Source of the DNA: Calliphora vicina
Lineage: Eukaryota > Arthropoda > Insecta > Diptera > Calliphoridae
Direction of reading: 5' to 3'
Assembly: GCF_958450345.1 (NCBI RefSeq)
Contig: NC_088782.1
Coordinates: 115,678,046 to 115,742,045, forward strand
Length of the DNA: 64,000 nucleotides
Under the pieces are notes generated by a model. It had not been told where the DNA came from. It made no database searches and was given only the letters and a program-made list of their open reading frames with translations. How positions within the stretch are numbered: position 1 is the first letter of the stretch; each line of letters opens with the position of its first letter. Positions 23,301-33,100 of this stretch are shown one piece after another. The translations under genes and the position numbers were made by a program.

Positions 23301-26300
23301 AAACTATAATCTGCAAGCAATTTTTGCTAAATTTGTATTACTTTTTAAGTAAAAAAGTTTAAAAAACTTTTTAGGTTAAGTTGAACATTTTTCCAACTTT
23401 TTTAATATGCTTCAAAATAAGTTTGTTTTTTATATTTAAATAACTTGCTAATACATTTTATTAAATAAATGTTTTTATTTAATGAATTGCCGTGAAGTTT
23501 GTTTAGTTTCAACAAGTTTTTAAGAAATTTTATTTTGAGGTTATGAAGAATATTTGAGGTTAGTTTTGTATATTTCATTTAAAATTGTGCTTTAATTGTA
23601 GGAAAGCTTTTTGTTTATACAATAAACTCTTAAGTGCAAGCAATTCATGGCAGATTTGGGTGAATAAATGATGACTGAGTCAAAAATTTAAAAGAAACTT
23701 TTGAGGTTATGAAAATTTTGCTTCAAATAAGTTTGGTTTCGGTATTTTAATAACATATTGCCACATTTAATTAAATAAAATAATCAAAAAGCCTTTATTA
23801 AATGAATTGTTATAGGATTTATTATATTTCTATCCGGTTTTAAGAAATTTTATTTTGAGGTTATGAAAAATATTTTGAAAATTTTTGGGGTTAATTTTTT
23901 ATATTTCCATTGGCTTTACTAGAAAATGGTTGAAAATTATGGTAAACATATGAAAGAACTATAACAAACTATAAAGTGCTCACAATTTTTGTTATAAATG
24001 AATAAATGAAACTAAAAGTTTGAGGTTATGGTAAATTTTTTAATTTGTTACGCTATTTTAATAATTTAATGTAATATTTTATTAAATAAAATATGTAAAA
24101 TGTATTTTCTGAATGATTTTTTTCTTCTTCTTTGCAAGAAGATTTTGTAAAAAAAATATTTTGTTAAATTTTTTAGTTCCGATTTTTATATTTCTTTAGC
24201 TATTACTAGAAATTGTTTTAAATCATTGTAAATGTATAGGAAAACTATTTATTTAAACAATAAATTATTAACAGCAATCATTTGTTTATCAAATTTATGT
24301 GAAGAAATGAAAAAATCTTTTGAGGTTATGAAAATTTTTTTAAAATTAAATTTATTTTTGGTATTTTAATAATTTTTGTTACATTTAATTAACTAAAATA
24401 CTCAAAATTTCATTATTTAAAGAATTGCCTTGAATTTAGCTTCATTTTATTCAGTTTTTTAAAAAATGTAATTTTGAGGTTATGAAGAATATTTTGAAAA
24501 TTTTTAAGGTTATATTTTTTTATTTACTTAGCTGTTGTTATAAATGGTTTAAAATTGTTTTAAACATGTGGGAAATGTATTTATTTGTTTAATAAACTAT
24601 TAAATATATGCAAATTTTGCCAGATTTGAGTTGAAATTTTAACAAAATTTTTGTGGTTATGATATTTTTTAGATTTTTTTAATTTGATTAAAATTCAATT
24701 TTTTTTAAATAAAATACGTTTCTAATTTTATTTAATGAATTTTCATGATAAAAATGTGAAATTTTGAAAAAGTTTGTTGAATGATTTTGATGTTTTAAAG
24801 CCAATACTAATAATTTGAAAGCAATAATGATTAATGTTTGTAATAATTAATAAAAAAAAAATGAGAATATTCAATGATATTTTTATGGAATTTATATAAA
24901 TTAGTAAAAATTGTAATATAATTATAAGAAATCTTAAATTAAATTTGAGTTTATTTGAATTTAGAAATACTCATAGATGGGAAAATCTCCTTTCATAGAC
25001 CTAACTCAGTTGTCAAAAAACATATATTAAACTCAAACAAATAAATTACTAACCCCCATTAACACGAAGTCGGGTTATGTTCTAACTAATAGTTAAACTG
25101 ACAGTTTTCATACAAAAATAATTTTAACCGACAGTATAACTATTAGTTAAGGCATAACCAGACTTCGTGTTAATGGGGGTAAAAATAATCACAATTTTTT
25201 ACTAATACATTCTCACCACTAATGTTTTTGACAACTGAGTTAGGTCATTGACAGAAGAGCTTCCTATTTATGTGTAGTTATCTATGGATCAAGCTTTTTA
25301 TTTTAAAAGAGATATATTAATACGTTTTTTTAAAATTACATTAAGAACTTTTCAAAGTTATGGATATTTATATTTGTACAATATGTTAAATTATATTTAT
25401 TATTTTTTATTTTATATGTTTAGTAAATTATATCCTTGTTAATTTCTATTTTAAATTAGTATGGTTTTTGAAAAGTTAGTTTTAGTAAGAACAAAATTAA
25501 TACAAATCACCTTCAAGTATAAGTATGGGCATAACATCAGGACATGCAAACTTTTCACCATTTTCATTAGAACTATTATCATGCAGATTAGTTACAAAAT
25601 TATCCTCAGTTATAACATCAAGCATATTAGAGATGGTGGAAGCAGTGGAAGTATCGAAATCAAAATCAACACTAACATTGTTATCGATAGCATAAATATC
25701 AGTATTTTGATTAGCCCCATTATGATTTTCATTAGATAAAATGGCGGGTGGTAAAGTGTGGTGAGTAGTAGTGGGTGTAGTAGTTGTGGTAGTTTTAGTA
25801 TTATCAGTTTTTGCTGTAGTACTAGAAGAAATTTGAAACCAGTCATTGTCTAGGTCAGGGTCTAAAGAAGAGCTGGCGGAGGTAGTATATAAACCGCAGG
25901 CACAGGGACATTCTGGTATGGGTGGTGGTGGTTCGGGTATACAATAAGGACTGGCTTTAAGTTGTTCGGAGGGTGAAGCTTGGGGTTTCTCTGTATTGAT
26001 TTCAGGTTGTTCTTGTTCTTGTTTTACATTTAGTTTTTCATGTGTCAAAACTTGTTGCATATTTTGCACTTGTCCTGCCTGATCAAAGGCCGGTATATTA
26101 ACGTGTAAGCTATACATATTACCCGAGCCATCATTTGAGGCTATGGTTAGGTTAACGATAATTCTCTTTTCCTGCAAATTATCTGTGTTCGAAAGCAATG
26201 TGTGTTCAGGTATTTGAGGTTGTGCTAAAATTGGTGCAGAGGTTATGGGTTTTTCATATACCATTTGTGAGTGAGATAATTCCTTTTCTTTTCTATGATC

Positions 26301-29300
26301 CTGAGGCAAAATTACCTCATTTAATTGTTTATCATAGTGCGAGGTATTTAATTGAAATTTAGTTTTCTTTGATTTTGGTTTATTGGTATTTTTCATGGAA
26401 TTTATGGTTTTATAAAGTTCCTCTTCATTGGAGTGTGTCTGCTCTAGCTTAACTATATCAATATCCTCTAAATGTTGGGCATAATTTATGTCTCCAAAAC
26501 CTTGTTGAGCATTTAAGGGTAATAAACCATCATTTAACATGAGATTTTCTAAGGATTCTCTTTCGTTTTCACTTTCTAAGTTAGTTAAGGGATTTTGTTG
26601 TGGCCTTAAATAACTGTCATCATAGTTGTCACTTAAATGTTGATGGCTATTAACTGTCACTGTATTAATGTTATCCGGCTGCAAACGATTGATTTGAAAA
26701 TTATTGCTGTCATCATTTTCTGCGTCTTCTTTATCATTCTCATCATTATTAAAGTTAACTTTGTCATTTTCATTTTCAGTAGATTTATTGTTATTGTTGG
26801 TGGTCTGCTTAGATTTCTCATTTTTTACGATATTTTTTTGTGTGTTAATTTTTTTGCTATCGATATTTTTGTAATGATTGTCATCATCAACAAGAATAAC
26901 AGTTTCAGCATTAGACTTGTCATCGTTATCTTTAGCTAGAGTTTTTGGTTTTAAATCTAAATTTAAATCCTCTATAACCATTTCTTCCTCGTCATAGTTG
27001 TAATTTTCAAATATAGTATACAGCTTTGTGGTGGCTTCTACCTCCTCGTCTGCTAGTTCTTCCCCTTTAATAGTGCTAAAATTTATTAAGGCTGGGGTGG
27101 AATTTTGCTCCTCTAGGTAAAACAAGTCTGTGTTGACATTTTCTATATCCTGCTGCTGCTGCTGCTGTTCCTGTTCATTTGGTTGTTTTGCTTGTAGTTT
27201 GTTATTATGATTATTTTCTTTGTTAATATTATGTTTATTACTTTGATTGAGATTTAATAGGTTATTGATTTTCAAAGTTTTATCATCATAAGAAGACATT
27301 GTCGTTGCCTTTGAAAACTCGAAAGCTGAAGATGTTTGATATAATGAAAATGGTAAAAACTCATCACTTGTTAAGATGGTGGTGGTTGATGGAATACTAG
27401 CTGGAGTAGTAGTTGGCTGTTGTTCTTTCAAAATTTCCTTGTTGTCATAATTACTTTTTAGCATTAATGTTTCATCAGTATCATCATCAACATCATCATC
27501 AGCCAAGTTATCCTTAGCAACCTGTGCCTTATTTACCTTTAAAACTTCTTCATAATTATCTTTAACATCAAGAGCAGCTTGAGCTGTTATATCTTGTGCT
27601 AATGTCATCATTATATTGTCTATATAAGGTTGAAATGTTTGTGCATTTGTCAAATCTTGATCATCACCTTCATCATCATTATCATCATCATCATTATCTT
27701 TAAGATTTTCTGCTTTAGTTTGTTTTGTAATTAAGTGCTCAAAACTTTGAGCTGATAAACTTCTGCGATAACGTGGTAATATTTTATATTTATAATATTG
27801 GGGATACAATTTAAAGGGTTCTGATTGCATTTGGGAAAGTCTTTGTTGGAACAGCTTCCTGTTATTTAAATTGTTTTCGATCCAGTTTAACATTTCATGT
27901 CTTAAACGTTGCTCTATATTGAAACAATATAGTTGTTTAAAAGGTAAATAATTTCTGTTTAGTTAAATATTTCTAAAATATTGTTTAACATCATTTTTTT
28001 TTTAACATATCTAAAGTAGTATTGTCTTTCAGGGTGGTTTATTTTTTGTATTTTGGTTTTACTAAACAACATTTTTGAGGGGGAGGCTGGTGAAATTGTT
28101 GGAAAATTATGCTGGCATTAAAAAGTTTTAGGTTTCACGCTTTAATTATGCGTAAAAAATGTGTTTATAATTTGATTATTTAGTCAAATGAGTTGTAATA
28201 ATGTAAATGTAAGAAAATATTTTTGTCATTTCTAAGGAAAATTGATTTAATTATAAAAGAATCTTAGCGAAATGTAAGATATTTTCATTGAAATTGTTTA
28301 AATCATGACAACAAATTAAATGGAATTCGAAAAACCCCTAAAAAATATTTAAAGAAATTTAAATAGTTCAAATTTGTTTATTAATTTTACTTAAAATTTC
28401 ACATTTAGATTATTTTCCTACTTGTTATACCACTATAATTTAATATAATTTAATTTTTGCTAAAAAACTGCTTAAAATTTATGTTAAATTCATTAAGATA
28501 TAATTATTTCATTGAAATAGCCCCCAAAAATATTAAAACCCCTTAAATATGCTACGATTTTTTATATTTCCTGTTTTATCTCCTAGTTCCGTTAGATAGT
28601 CTCATACTCCTACTCACTACCCATAAAATGCAACCCTGCTAGCTATTAACATTTTTAACAGAGATGCCTGATTGGTTTTTGCCAAAAAAAACTACTTCAA
28701 ATTTATATTAAATTCATTAAAATATAAACATTTCATTAAAATAGCCGCCAAAAATAACAAAACCCCTAAAATATGCTAAGATTTTTCATATTTCCTGTTT
28801 TATCTCCTACTTCCGTTAGATACTCTCATACTAGTACTCTCTACCCATAAAATGCAACCCTGCCGGCTACTATCATTTTTAACAGAGATGCCTGATTGTT
28901 TTTTTGACGATAGAGTTAACTAACTACCTAAATTGTGAAAAATTCTAGTTATATGAGTTTTTTTTAATTTTAATCTTTAAAAACGCAAATTAACAAACGA
29001 TTTTCCTGTTATTTAACAAAAAACATAAATTATCTCTTAAACTGTCTTAAAAATTCTTGATAATTTAAATTTTTTTTGTTGTATTGTTTTATTTTAAAAT
29101 GAAATGACAGTTTTATTTTCCACATTTTATTTTTAAGATTTCTTTTGAACTTGTCAGCACTTTTTTACGGGGTTTAAAAAAAGGTATAAAGTACTGGGGC
29201 AAAGCAAGATTTTAATTCTAAGAAAAAAACCAAAATACAAAATGAAAAAGAAAAAAACTGTTTACAGTTTAGAATCTTATTATTGTGCTCTTAAAAATGT

Positions 29301-30168
29301 CATGATTTTTGTTGTCTTCTGTTTTCTTCTTTTAAAGGAAAGAAAGAATTTCAGTCCGGGTTTTTGTTTTTCTTTTCATGGTAGGAAGAAGAATTTTCTT
29401 ATTTTCTTATTTCTTGTTTTTTTGCTTTTCATGTTTTGTGTAAAACTCATTTAAAAATAATTAAAACTTGTGAATAATTACCTCCATTATTGGCATTTGC
29501 CAATGGTGATGACAGTGAAGTGGAGGATGACAACGACACCGAGGAGGAGGAGGATGACGATGATGAAGTGGCTGCCGCTGAACCCACAGCCACTGAAGAG
29601 GCCGAGGTAGATTGAAAGGCGGATGAAGAGGCGGCCGCTTGGGAGGACGACAGCGATGAGGTGGCCGTTGTTACCATGGTGGGTTGTCCGGTTTTTGAGC
29701 GTAGCGATGAATTGTGCAGTTTCGAGAGATCCGTATTAGTGCTTTTGGCGGCGGTCACTTCCGAAGCCTCATTGCCGACTAGAACTGTACAGGGGGCAGA
29801 GGGAGACCAATGCAGCACGCCAAAACCTAGAAATGTTGGAAAATTAATTTTGTATCTTTTTTTAAGGGGAAATTGTTTATTTTTTTGTAACATACCTGTT
29901 AAAAATATTAACAAAACACACATGGCTATAAAAACGGAGACCGCTACAATGGCCACACATTTGGCTGAACAGCGGGCGGCCAAATCTTTGCGAAAATTCA
30001 TGGGTGCCGAATAATGATGAGAGGGTATGCCGCTCATAACACTGCGGGGCGGAAGCACAGGACCCAAACAATTATTAGCCGAACGTTCGTAACCTTTCAA
30101 TGTATCCTTGGTGGGTGTCGAACAAGCCGAGCCACTTTTATAATCAATAGGTGAACCCTTGTTCATAT
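11713..30168 (-). CDS. Ten-m: Teneurin Ten-m (odz), 3' part: TM segment to C-terminus
   Basis: Type II single-pass transmembrane adhesion protein that works by homo- and heterophilic contacts in synaptic partner matching, motor axon guidance and patterning. Constitutive exons: 30168..29896, 29826..29482, 21761..21478, 21187..20776, 20183..19638, 19568..19361 and 17317..11713. All junctions are GT-AG and phases agree, giving 2557 residues to the TGA. Order: conserved cytoplasmic tail (MNKGSPIDYKSGSACSTPTK), one TM helix, Ser-rich linker, eight EGF repeats, a beta-sandwich region, NHL propeller, YD/Rhs shell and teneurin C-terminal domain. EGF repeats 2 and 5 each lack the third cysteine, the known teneurin feature that leaves free Cys for covalent dimers. 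An 801-codon cassette can be added between the second and third exons. About 170-180 N-terminal residues must be encoded beyond 64000. I favour Ten-m over Ten-a from the recognisable N-terminal, linker (NANNGG) and C-terminal wording, from memory without alignment. Confidence 0.93.
17318..19360 (-). other. Ten-m intron (2.0 kb)
   Basis: Phase 2 intron bounded by the donor GTAAGT (19360-19355) and acceptor CCCTCTAG. AT-rich with poly-T/A tracts. It contains a possible small inverted-repeat element (18832-19116) and nothing else I can support. Confidence 0.85.
18832..19116. mobile_element. Possible small MITE with ~20-bp inverted ends
   Basis: AATATTAATTACAGCCTAAC at 18832 is matched by the inverted GTTAGGCTGTTAATATTA at about 19099, differing by a 3-bp indel. 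A further direct copy of CCTAACCAAAAAAG lies at about 19135. There is no clear target-site duplication, so this is tentative. Confidence 0.35.
19361..19568 (-). CDS. Ten-m: Ten-m exon (post-EGF cysteine-rich region)
   Basis: A 208-nt exon after the acceptor TTATGTAG, encoding GLVDCEDPECC and onwards through LCVSAPKPIDVLLRKQPPA to YAKLETFNE. It joins the EGF exon in phase 1 (KDNDK-D-GLVDCED) and the last exon in phase 2. This is the conserved segment between the EGF repeats and the beta-sandwich domain. Confidence 0.96.
19638..20183 (-). CDS. Ten-m: Ten-m exon (EGF repeats 4-8)
   Basis: A 546-nt exon starting after CTCTCTAG (VDCPHPTCSGHG) and ending at the donor GTAAGT (19637-19632). It encodes five EGF-like repeats. 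Repeat 5 (CLPDCSGHGTFDLD) has Phe where the third cysteine should be, leaving an odd number of cysteines. The other repeats have the full six. Odd-cysteine repeats 2 and 5 are what teneurins use for disulphide-linked dimers (established for the family). Confidence 0.97.
20320..20745. repeat. Tandem duplication (about 255-bp period) inside a Ten-m intron
   Basis: Copy 1 (about 20318-20495) and copy 2 (about 20573-20745) share, in order, AGAAAAGTTAATGGAAA, TTGAAATCC.TCTTAAA, and TTTCCGATAACATAA. The second copy ends 30 nt from the donor of the neighbouring exon. The copies are diverged. Confidence 0.8.
20776..21187 (-). CDS. Ten-m: Ten-m exon (EGF repeats 1-3)
   Basis: A 412-nt exon encoding QSITREVTRYMEPGHWFVS, then EGF 1 (CPNGCSGNGQCLLGHC), EGF 2 (CPVLCSQHGEYINGEC, with Tyr replacing the third cysteine) and EGF 3. 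It ends in phase 1 at GTAAAT (20775-20770). The only acceptor compatible with the frame is AACAG at 21188-21189, because an in-frame TGA lies just upstream. The sequence ahead of that AG is A-rich and has no pyrimidine tract, so it is a poor-looking acceptor although the protein match fixes it. Confidence 0.94.
21478..21761 (-). CDS. Ten-m: Ten-m exon (membrane-proximal ectodomain)
   Basis: A 284-nt exon starting GT GCT AGA after AAAACAG and ending in phase 0 at GTAAGT (21477-21472). It encodes ARTFPARSFPPDGTTFG, then the conserved PYSYWNMQFYQSEPAYVKF and TIPRGASIGVYGRRNALP blocks. This is the acceptor exon for both the short form (from 29482) and the cassette form (from 25511). Confidence 0.96.
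21762..22999 (-). other. Ten-m intron, AT-rich part
   Basis: No exon is supported. Around 22600-22710 the phrase TTAATTCAAATC.ATTA.AAA..GCTTTAAA occurs twice, a small diverged duplication. Otherwise unremarkable. Confidence 0.6.
23000..24780. repeat. Degenerate tandem array, ~310-320-bp unit
   Basis: The phrase 'TTTTGAGGTTATGAAGAATATTTTG' (split here: TTTTGAGGTTATG + AAGAATATTTTG) recurs near 23015, 23193, 23530, 23850 and 24470. In between come 'AAACTAT..ATTTA', 'CTATTAACAG.AAGCAATTT' and 'TTAATTAAATAAAATA' in constant order. Five to six diverged copies lie in the intron between the cassette exon and the next constitutive exon. Confidence 0.85.
24972..25287. mobile_element. MITE with two nested levels of inverted repeat
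   Basis: Outer inverted ends carry GACCTAACTCAGTTGTC (24998) and its complement GACAACTGAGTTAGGTC (25230), flanked by CATAGAT / ATCTATG. An inner palindrome (25052-25180) runs ACCCCCATTAACACGAAGTC ... GACTTCGTGTTAATGGGGGT and stays complementary almost to its centre. The whole is non-coding. The outer end is also found alone at 2881-2962, showing it is dispersed. It may be one foldback element or one MITE inside another. Confidence 0.85.
25511..27913 (-). CDS. Ten-m: Candidate Ten-m cassette exon, 801 codons
   Basis: An open frame of 2403 nt (exactly 801 codons) on the gene strand inside the intron between the Ser-rich linker exon and the membrane-proximal exon. It begins after CAATATAG in phase 1 (AG CAA CGT, so G+AG gives Glu) and ends at a GAAG/GTGATT donor, again phase 1. 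It can therefore be included or skipped without changing the frame. The product is low-complexity and probably disordered: Asp/Asn/Glu/Thr-rich with a Gln run near 27150-27170. A furin-type RYRR followed by SL lies at 27773-27762, and PIPECPCACG, the cysteine cluster, near the C-terminal end. An ATG is present but no promoter is seen. If it were a separate gene it would end EGDLY at a TAA at 25497. Cassette status is inference from phase and length. Confidence 0.72.
27914..29481 (-). other. Ten-m intron upstream of the cassette
   Basis: AT-rich intron between the cassette exon and the Ser-rich linker exon (donor GTAATT at 29481-29476). It holds the duplication at 28450-28905 and no other recognisable structure. 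Confidence 0.7.
28450..28905. repeat. Tandem duplication, ~222-bp unit, two copies
   Basis: Copy 1 (28450-28680) and copy 2 (28681-28905) share TTAAATTCATTAA.ATATAA, TTTCCTGTTTTATCTCCTA, TTCCGTTAGATA.TCTCATA, CCATAAAATGCAACCCTGC and AACAGAGATGCCTGATTG in the same order. About 90 per cent similar by eye, so fairly recent. Confidence 0.93.
29482..29826 (-). CDS. Ten-m: Ten-m exon (end of TM region, Ser-rich linker)
   Basis: A 345-nt phase 1-1 exon starting after ATTTCTAG (G-FGVLHWSPSAPC) and ending NANNGG at GTAATT. It encodes VLVGNEASEVTAAKSTNTD and then a long Ser/Ala-rich stretch with a run of nine serines. The linker joins the membrane helix to the EGF region and is a likely glycosylated stalk. 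The first residues immediately follow the TM helix of the preceding exon. Confidence 0.95.
29896..30168 (-). CDS. Ten-m: Ten-m exon (cytoplasmic tail end and transmembrane helix)
   Basis: A 273-nt exon after the acceptor CTTTTTAG, beginning AT ATG AAC AAG, so the Met is probably internal (an upstream A would give Asn-Met). It encodes NKGSPIDYKSGSACSTPTKD, then the basic NFRKDLAAR and the hydrophobic CVAIVAVSVFIAMCVLLIFL, the single transmembrane helix of a type II protein. It ends in phase 1 at GTATGT. A coding start upstream is expected outside the window. Confidence 0.94.
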
Positions 30169-33100
30169 CTAAAAAGAAAAGAAAACATATACAATATAAA
30201 TAAATTTAAATTTAAAAAAAGGATAAATAAAGATAAAATCAATTAATTCACTGCTAGAGTTTTATAGTGAAAAAAAGGTTATATAACAACAAAATGAAAA
30301 AAAAACTGTAAAGGAAACCCATTAAAATCACACCTAATTCCTAACACGTAAGTTTATATCCCAGCCCTTGTTAGTTTGGTTAAGGATAACAACAAAAAAA
30401 ATAGAAATGTATAAAAGAAATTCCCTGTAAACACGCAACATTTATTTTTAGGTTGTAAAAGAGGGGGCAAAAGTCTTCCTGGTTGTTGCTGAATACTTAT
30501 TCAGATTACTTGTTATACAAAGGATTTAACTTTGTTACAGGGATAACAAAACTGTCAATGAACATAACCTCAAACATTGACAGTGGCATTGGCTTTAACA
30601 TTTTCCTAAATTATCACAAATTTTCGGGATTTTTTCTTCATTTTTTTTGGAAATAAAAGAAAAGGAAATAACCCCACAATTCCCCCTTAAATGAAAATCT
30701 AACAAAAACAAATCACACTGACCAAAGCCGGATGTATAAAGCTAAACTTTATATGGTAACTCCTGTCATACTCTCTCACACACATACTCTTACATTTACC
30801 GTTTTTTTTGTTGTTGTTAAAATGGACGACTATCATTTGTTTGACGCCATGTTTGATGATAATTCGATTAAGTGACGTGTAAGTGGCAGTGGCAAATAAC
30901 AAGAGCCAGCCAGCCAAGCCAAGCCATACAGCCAGACCGCCAGCTTTCCCTGTAAAGTCATTCTGTATAACAGCAACATTGTTGTATTTAAGGGTGCGTA
31001 AGTTTCTTTTTCTCGTTTTGCTTAATGTTTATTTGTATTCATTTCAACTCATCTCAATTTCCAAATATTCTATTCTTTTCTATACATATATATTTTTTTG
31101 GGTTATTTTTGTGTTTTTTTGTTCAGTTTTTCGTTTTTTTTTTGTTTATAAGTAATAAAAAGGGATTGTCTGTGTGCCTGTTATATGGTAGCTGCATATC
31201 GATAACGTTTATAATCACATTACCAGCCAGACATATAATATTATTCTCGTTTTTATTTTTATGTTTCAATTCTTTTCTTGTTTTTTTATTTTGTGTGATA
31301 CATGATTTATTTCAAAAGCTTTAGATACATGTAAACTAATCAAATGATTTGCAAAATAACGAAAAGTAAAGTAAATTAAATGAACAGAACAAAAACAGAC
31401 TTTCAACAGAATTTTTAAATCAACACAACATCACTTTAAAGTCTTTTAAGAGATTTTTTGTAATAAAAATGATTTGTGATTTTAAAGAGAAAAAAAAAAT
31501 TCTCACATGTTTTGAAAATTCTCAAAATATCCTCACATAATAATTAAATTTAATATTAAAATTAATTCTATTTCAAACTGATATTTTTGTTTAACATATT
31601 ATGTTTATAAAAACAATATTATCAAATTTGTTAAAACAACACTAATTCTTGAATTTTTCTTTATATTTTAATTGAAAATGTATTAAAAATTCATAAAATT
31701 AACAAAAATCTAAGGAAATTCCTTTCTTCTCTAAAATAGCAAATATATCCACCTTAGTTCCGCCTTAAACCAATTATCCATTTGATATTGATATCCGCCA
31801 TTAAACAAAAGCAACTCTGTATGAAGCTGCCATATTAAAACAACAGAGAGTTATCATACTAGGTTTATAGTTTAAGTGATAACAAACTAGCTTTAATTAA
31901 AGCACCGAGAGCAGAAAATGTTAAAAAATGCCTAAATATCAAACTAAATTAAATTTTAAATATATTTTTAAAGGAGAATATTTAAAATTTAATAAATTAC
32001 TACCTAGGTTTATTTAAATTAATAAATTTTATAATAAAATAATTTTTAATAGGCTTAAAATTTTTACTCGTAAATTCTGCACAATTTCCTTAAAAAAAAA
32101 AAACAAAACTGCAACTTTAACTTTGTTTTCTTAACTATAAGAGGAAACTGAACAAGTAGATAGACTTATGTAAAATATTTGTTTGGAGTCCCAGTCAAGT
32201 GTGCTGTAATTACTAAAGCAGATTATATTAACAGACATTACATTCTCTATCTTTGTCTCCCCCTGCCCCTATAAAAAAATCAACAAATTTCTTAATATTT
32301 ACTACTGCGTGAGCACAGTTTGATAAGTAGGAATTAATATGAAACAAAGCAAGGAAAAAAAATAACAAGGAAAATTTATTTTTAATTACTTATCTGTGCA
32401 TTCATGAAAGGAATTTAAGAAAATCTTTAACATATGCTTAAATATAATAAATAAAAGAAAAAGGTTAAGGAAATTTTGTTTCATTTAAATTATTTTATGT
32501 ATTTTTAATTTAAGTTTCAGTTGTTTTCATTTCATTCTTATTTATCGTTAATTTTTCTGCTTTATTTATTTTAACAAGCCACCTTTAATGATATTATTTG
32601 TTTGCTATAATTTCCCTGTGTGTTTAAAACCCAGCAGGAGATGCATTTGAAAATCATGTTCAAGGTGGCAGCAGGAAACTTTATTGAAGCATAGAATTCT
32701 TTTCAAATAAACAGAGTTGATATGTAAGGGAAATTTCTAAGGAGCGACATAGTATTAACTAAGTATTAAAGCGTTTTTATTTTTCGTTTTCATTTAATTT
32801 AGGTTTTCAAGTTTTCAAAATTTTACTTAAAAAGAAAAATCCCGCCGCAATTATAAAATTTTTTCAAAACTGAGAAATTAAATTTTAGTTAAAATAAAAA
32901 TTAAGATTTTTTTTTTAACTTCAAGATTTATGGAAATAATTTTCATTGAAAAATTGTTTGCCCTTCCCTGTTCTTTACATTACAGCAAATGCGTAGCATG
33001 AAATATAATAAAACATAAAAATTACCCAATCAATTAATATTAATTAATTTTCACTTAATATTGATTTCGTATTTTTCTCTCCTCCTTTTCTACACATTAG

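Noticed and set aside
26637..26939. 100-residue hydrophobic open frame on the plus strand
   Set aside because: Antisense shadow of Asp/Asn/Lys-rich codons in the cassette exon.
25497..27893. Cassette frame as a separate nested gene starting at its ATG
   Set aside because: Possible, but the exact 801-codon length between phase-1 splice sites on the host strand fits an alternative Ten-m exon better. No promoter-like sequence was seen.
29242..29454. Lys/Phe-rich open frame on the plus strand near the Ser-rich exon
   Set aside because: Low-complexity A/T translation inside the Ten-m intron; no protein-like features.
30880..30960. CCAGC/CCAAGC-rich island as an upstream Ten-m exon
   Set aside because: On the minus strand it translates to short broken frames without teneurin wording.
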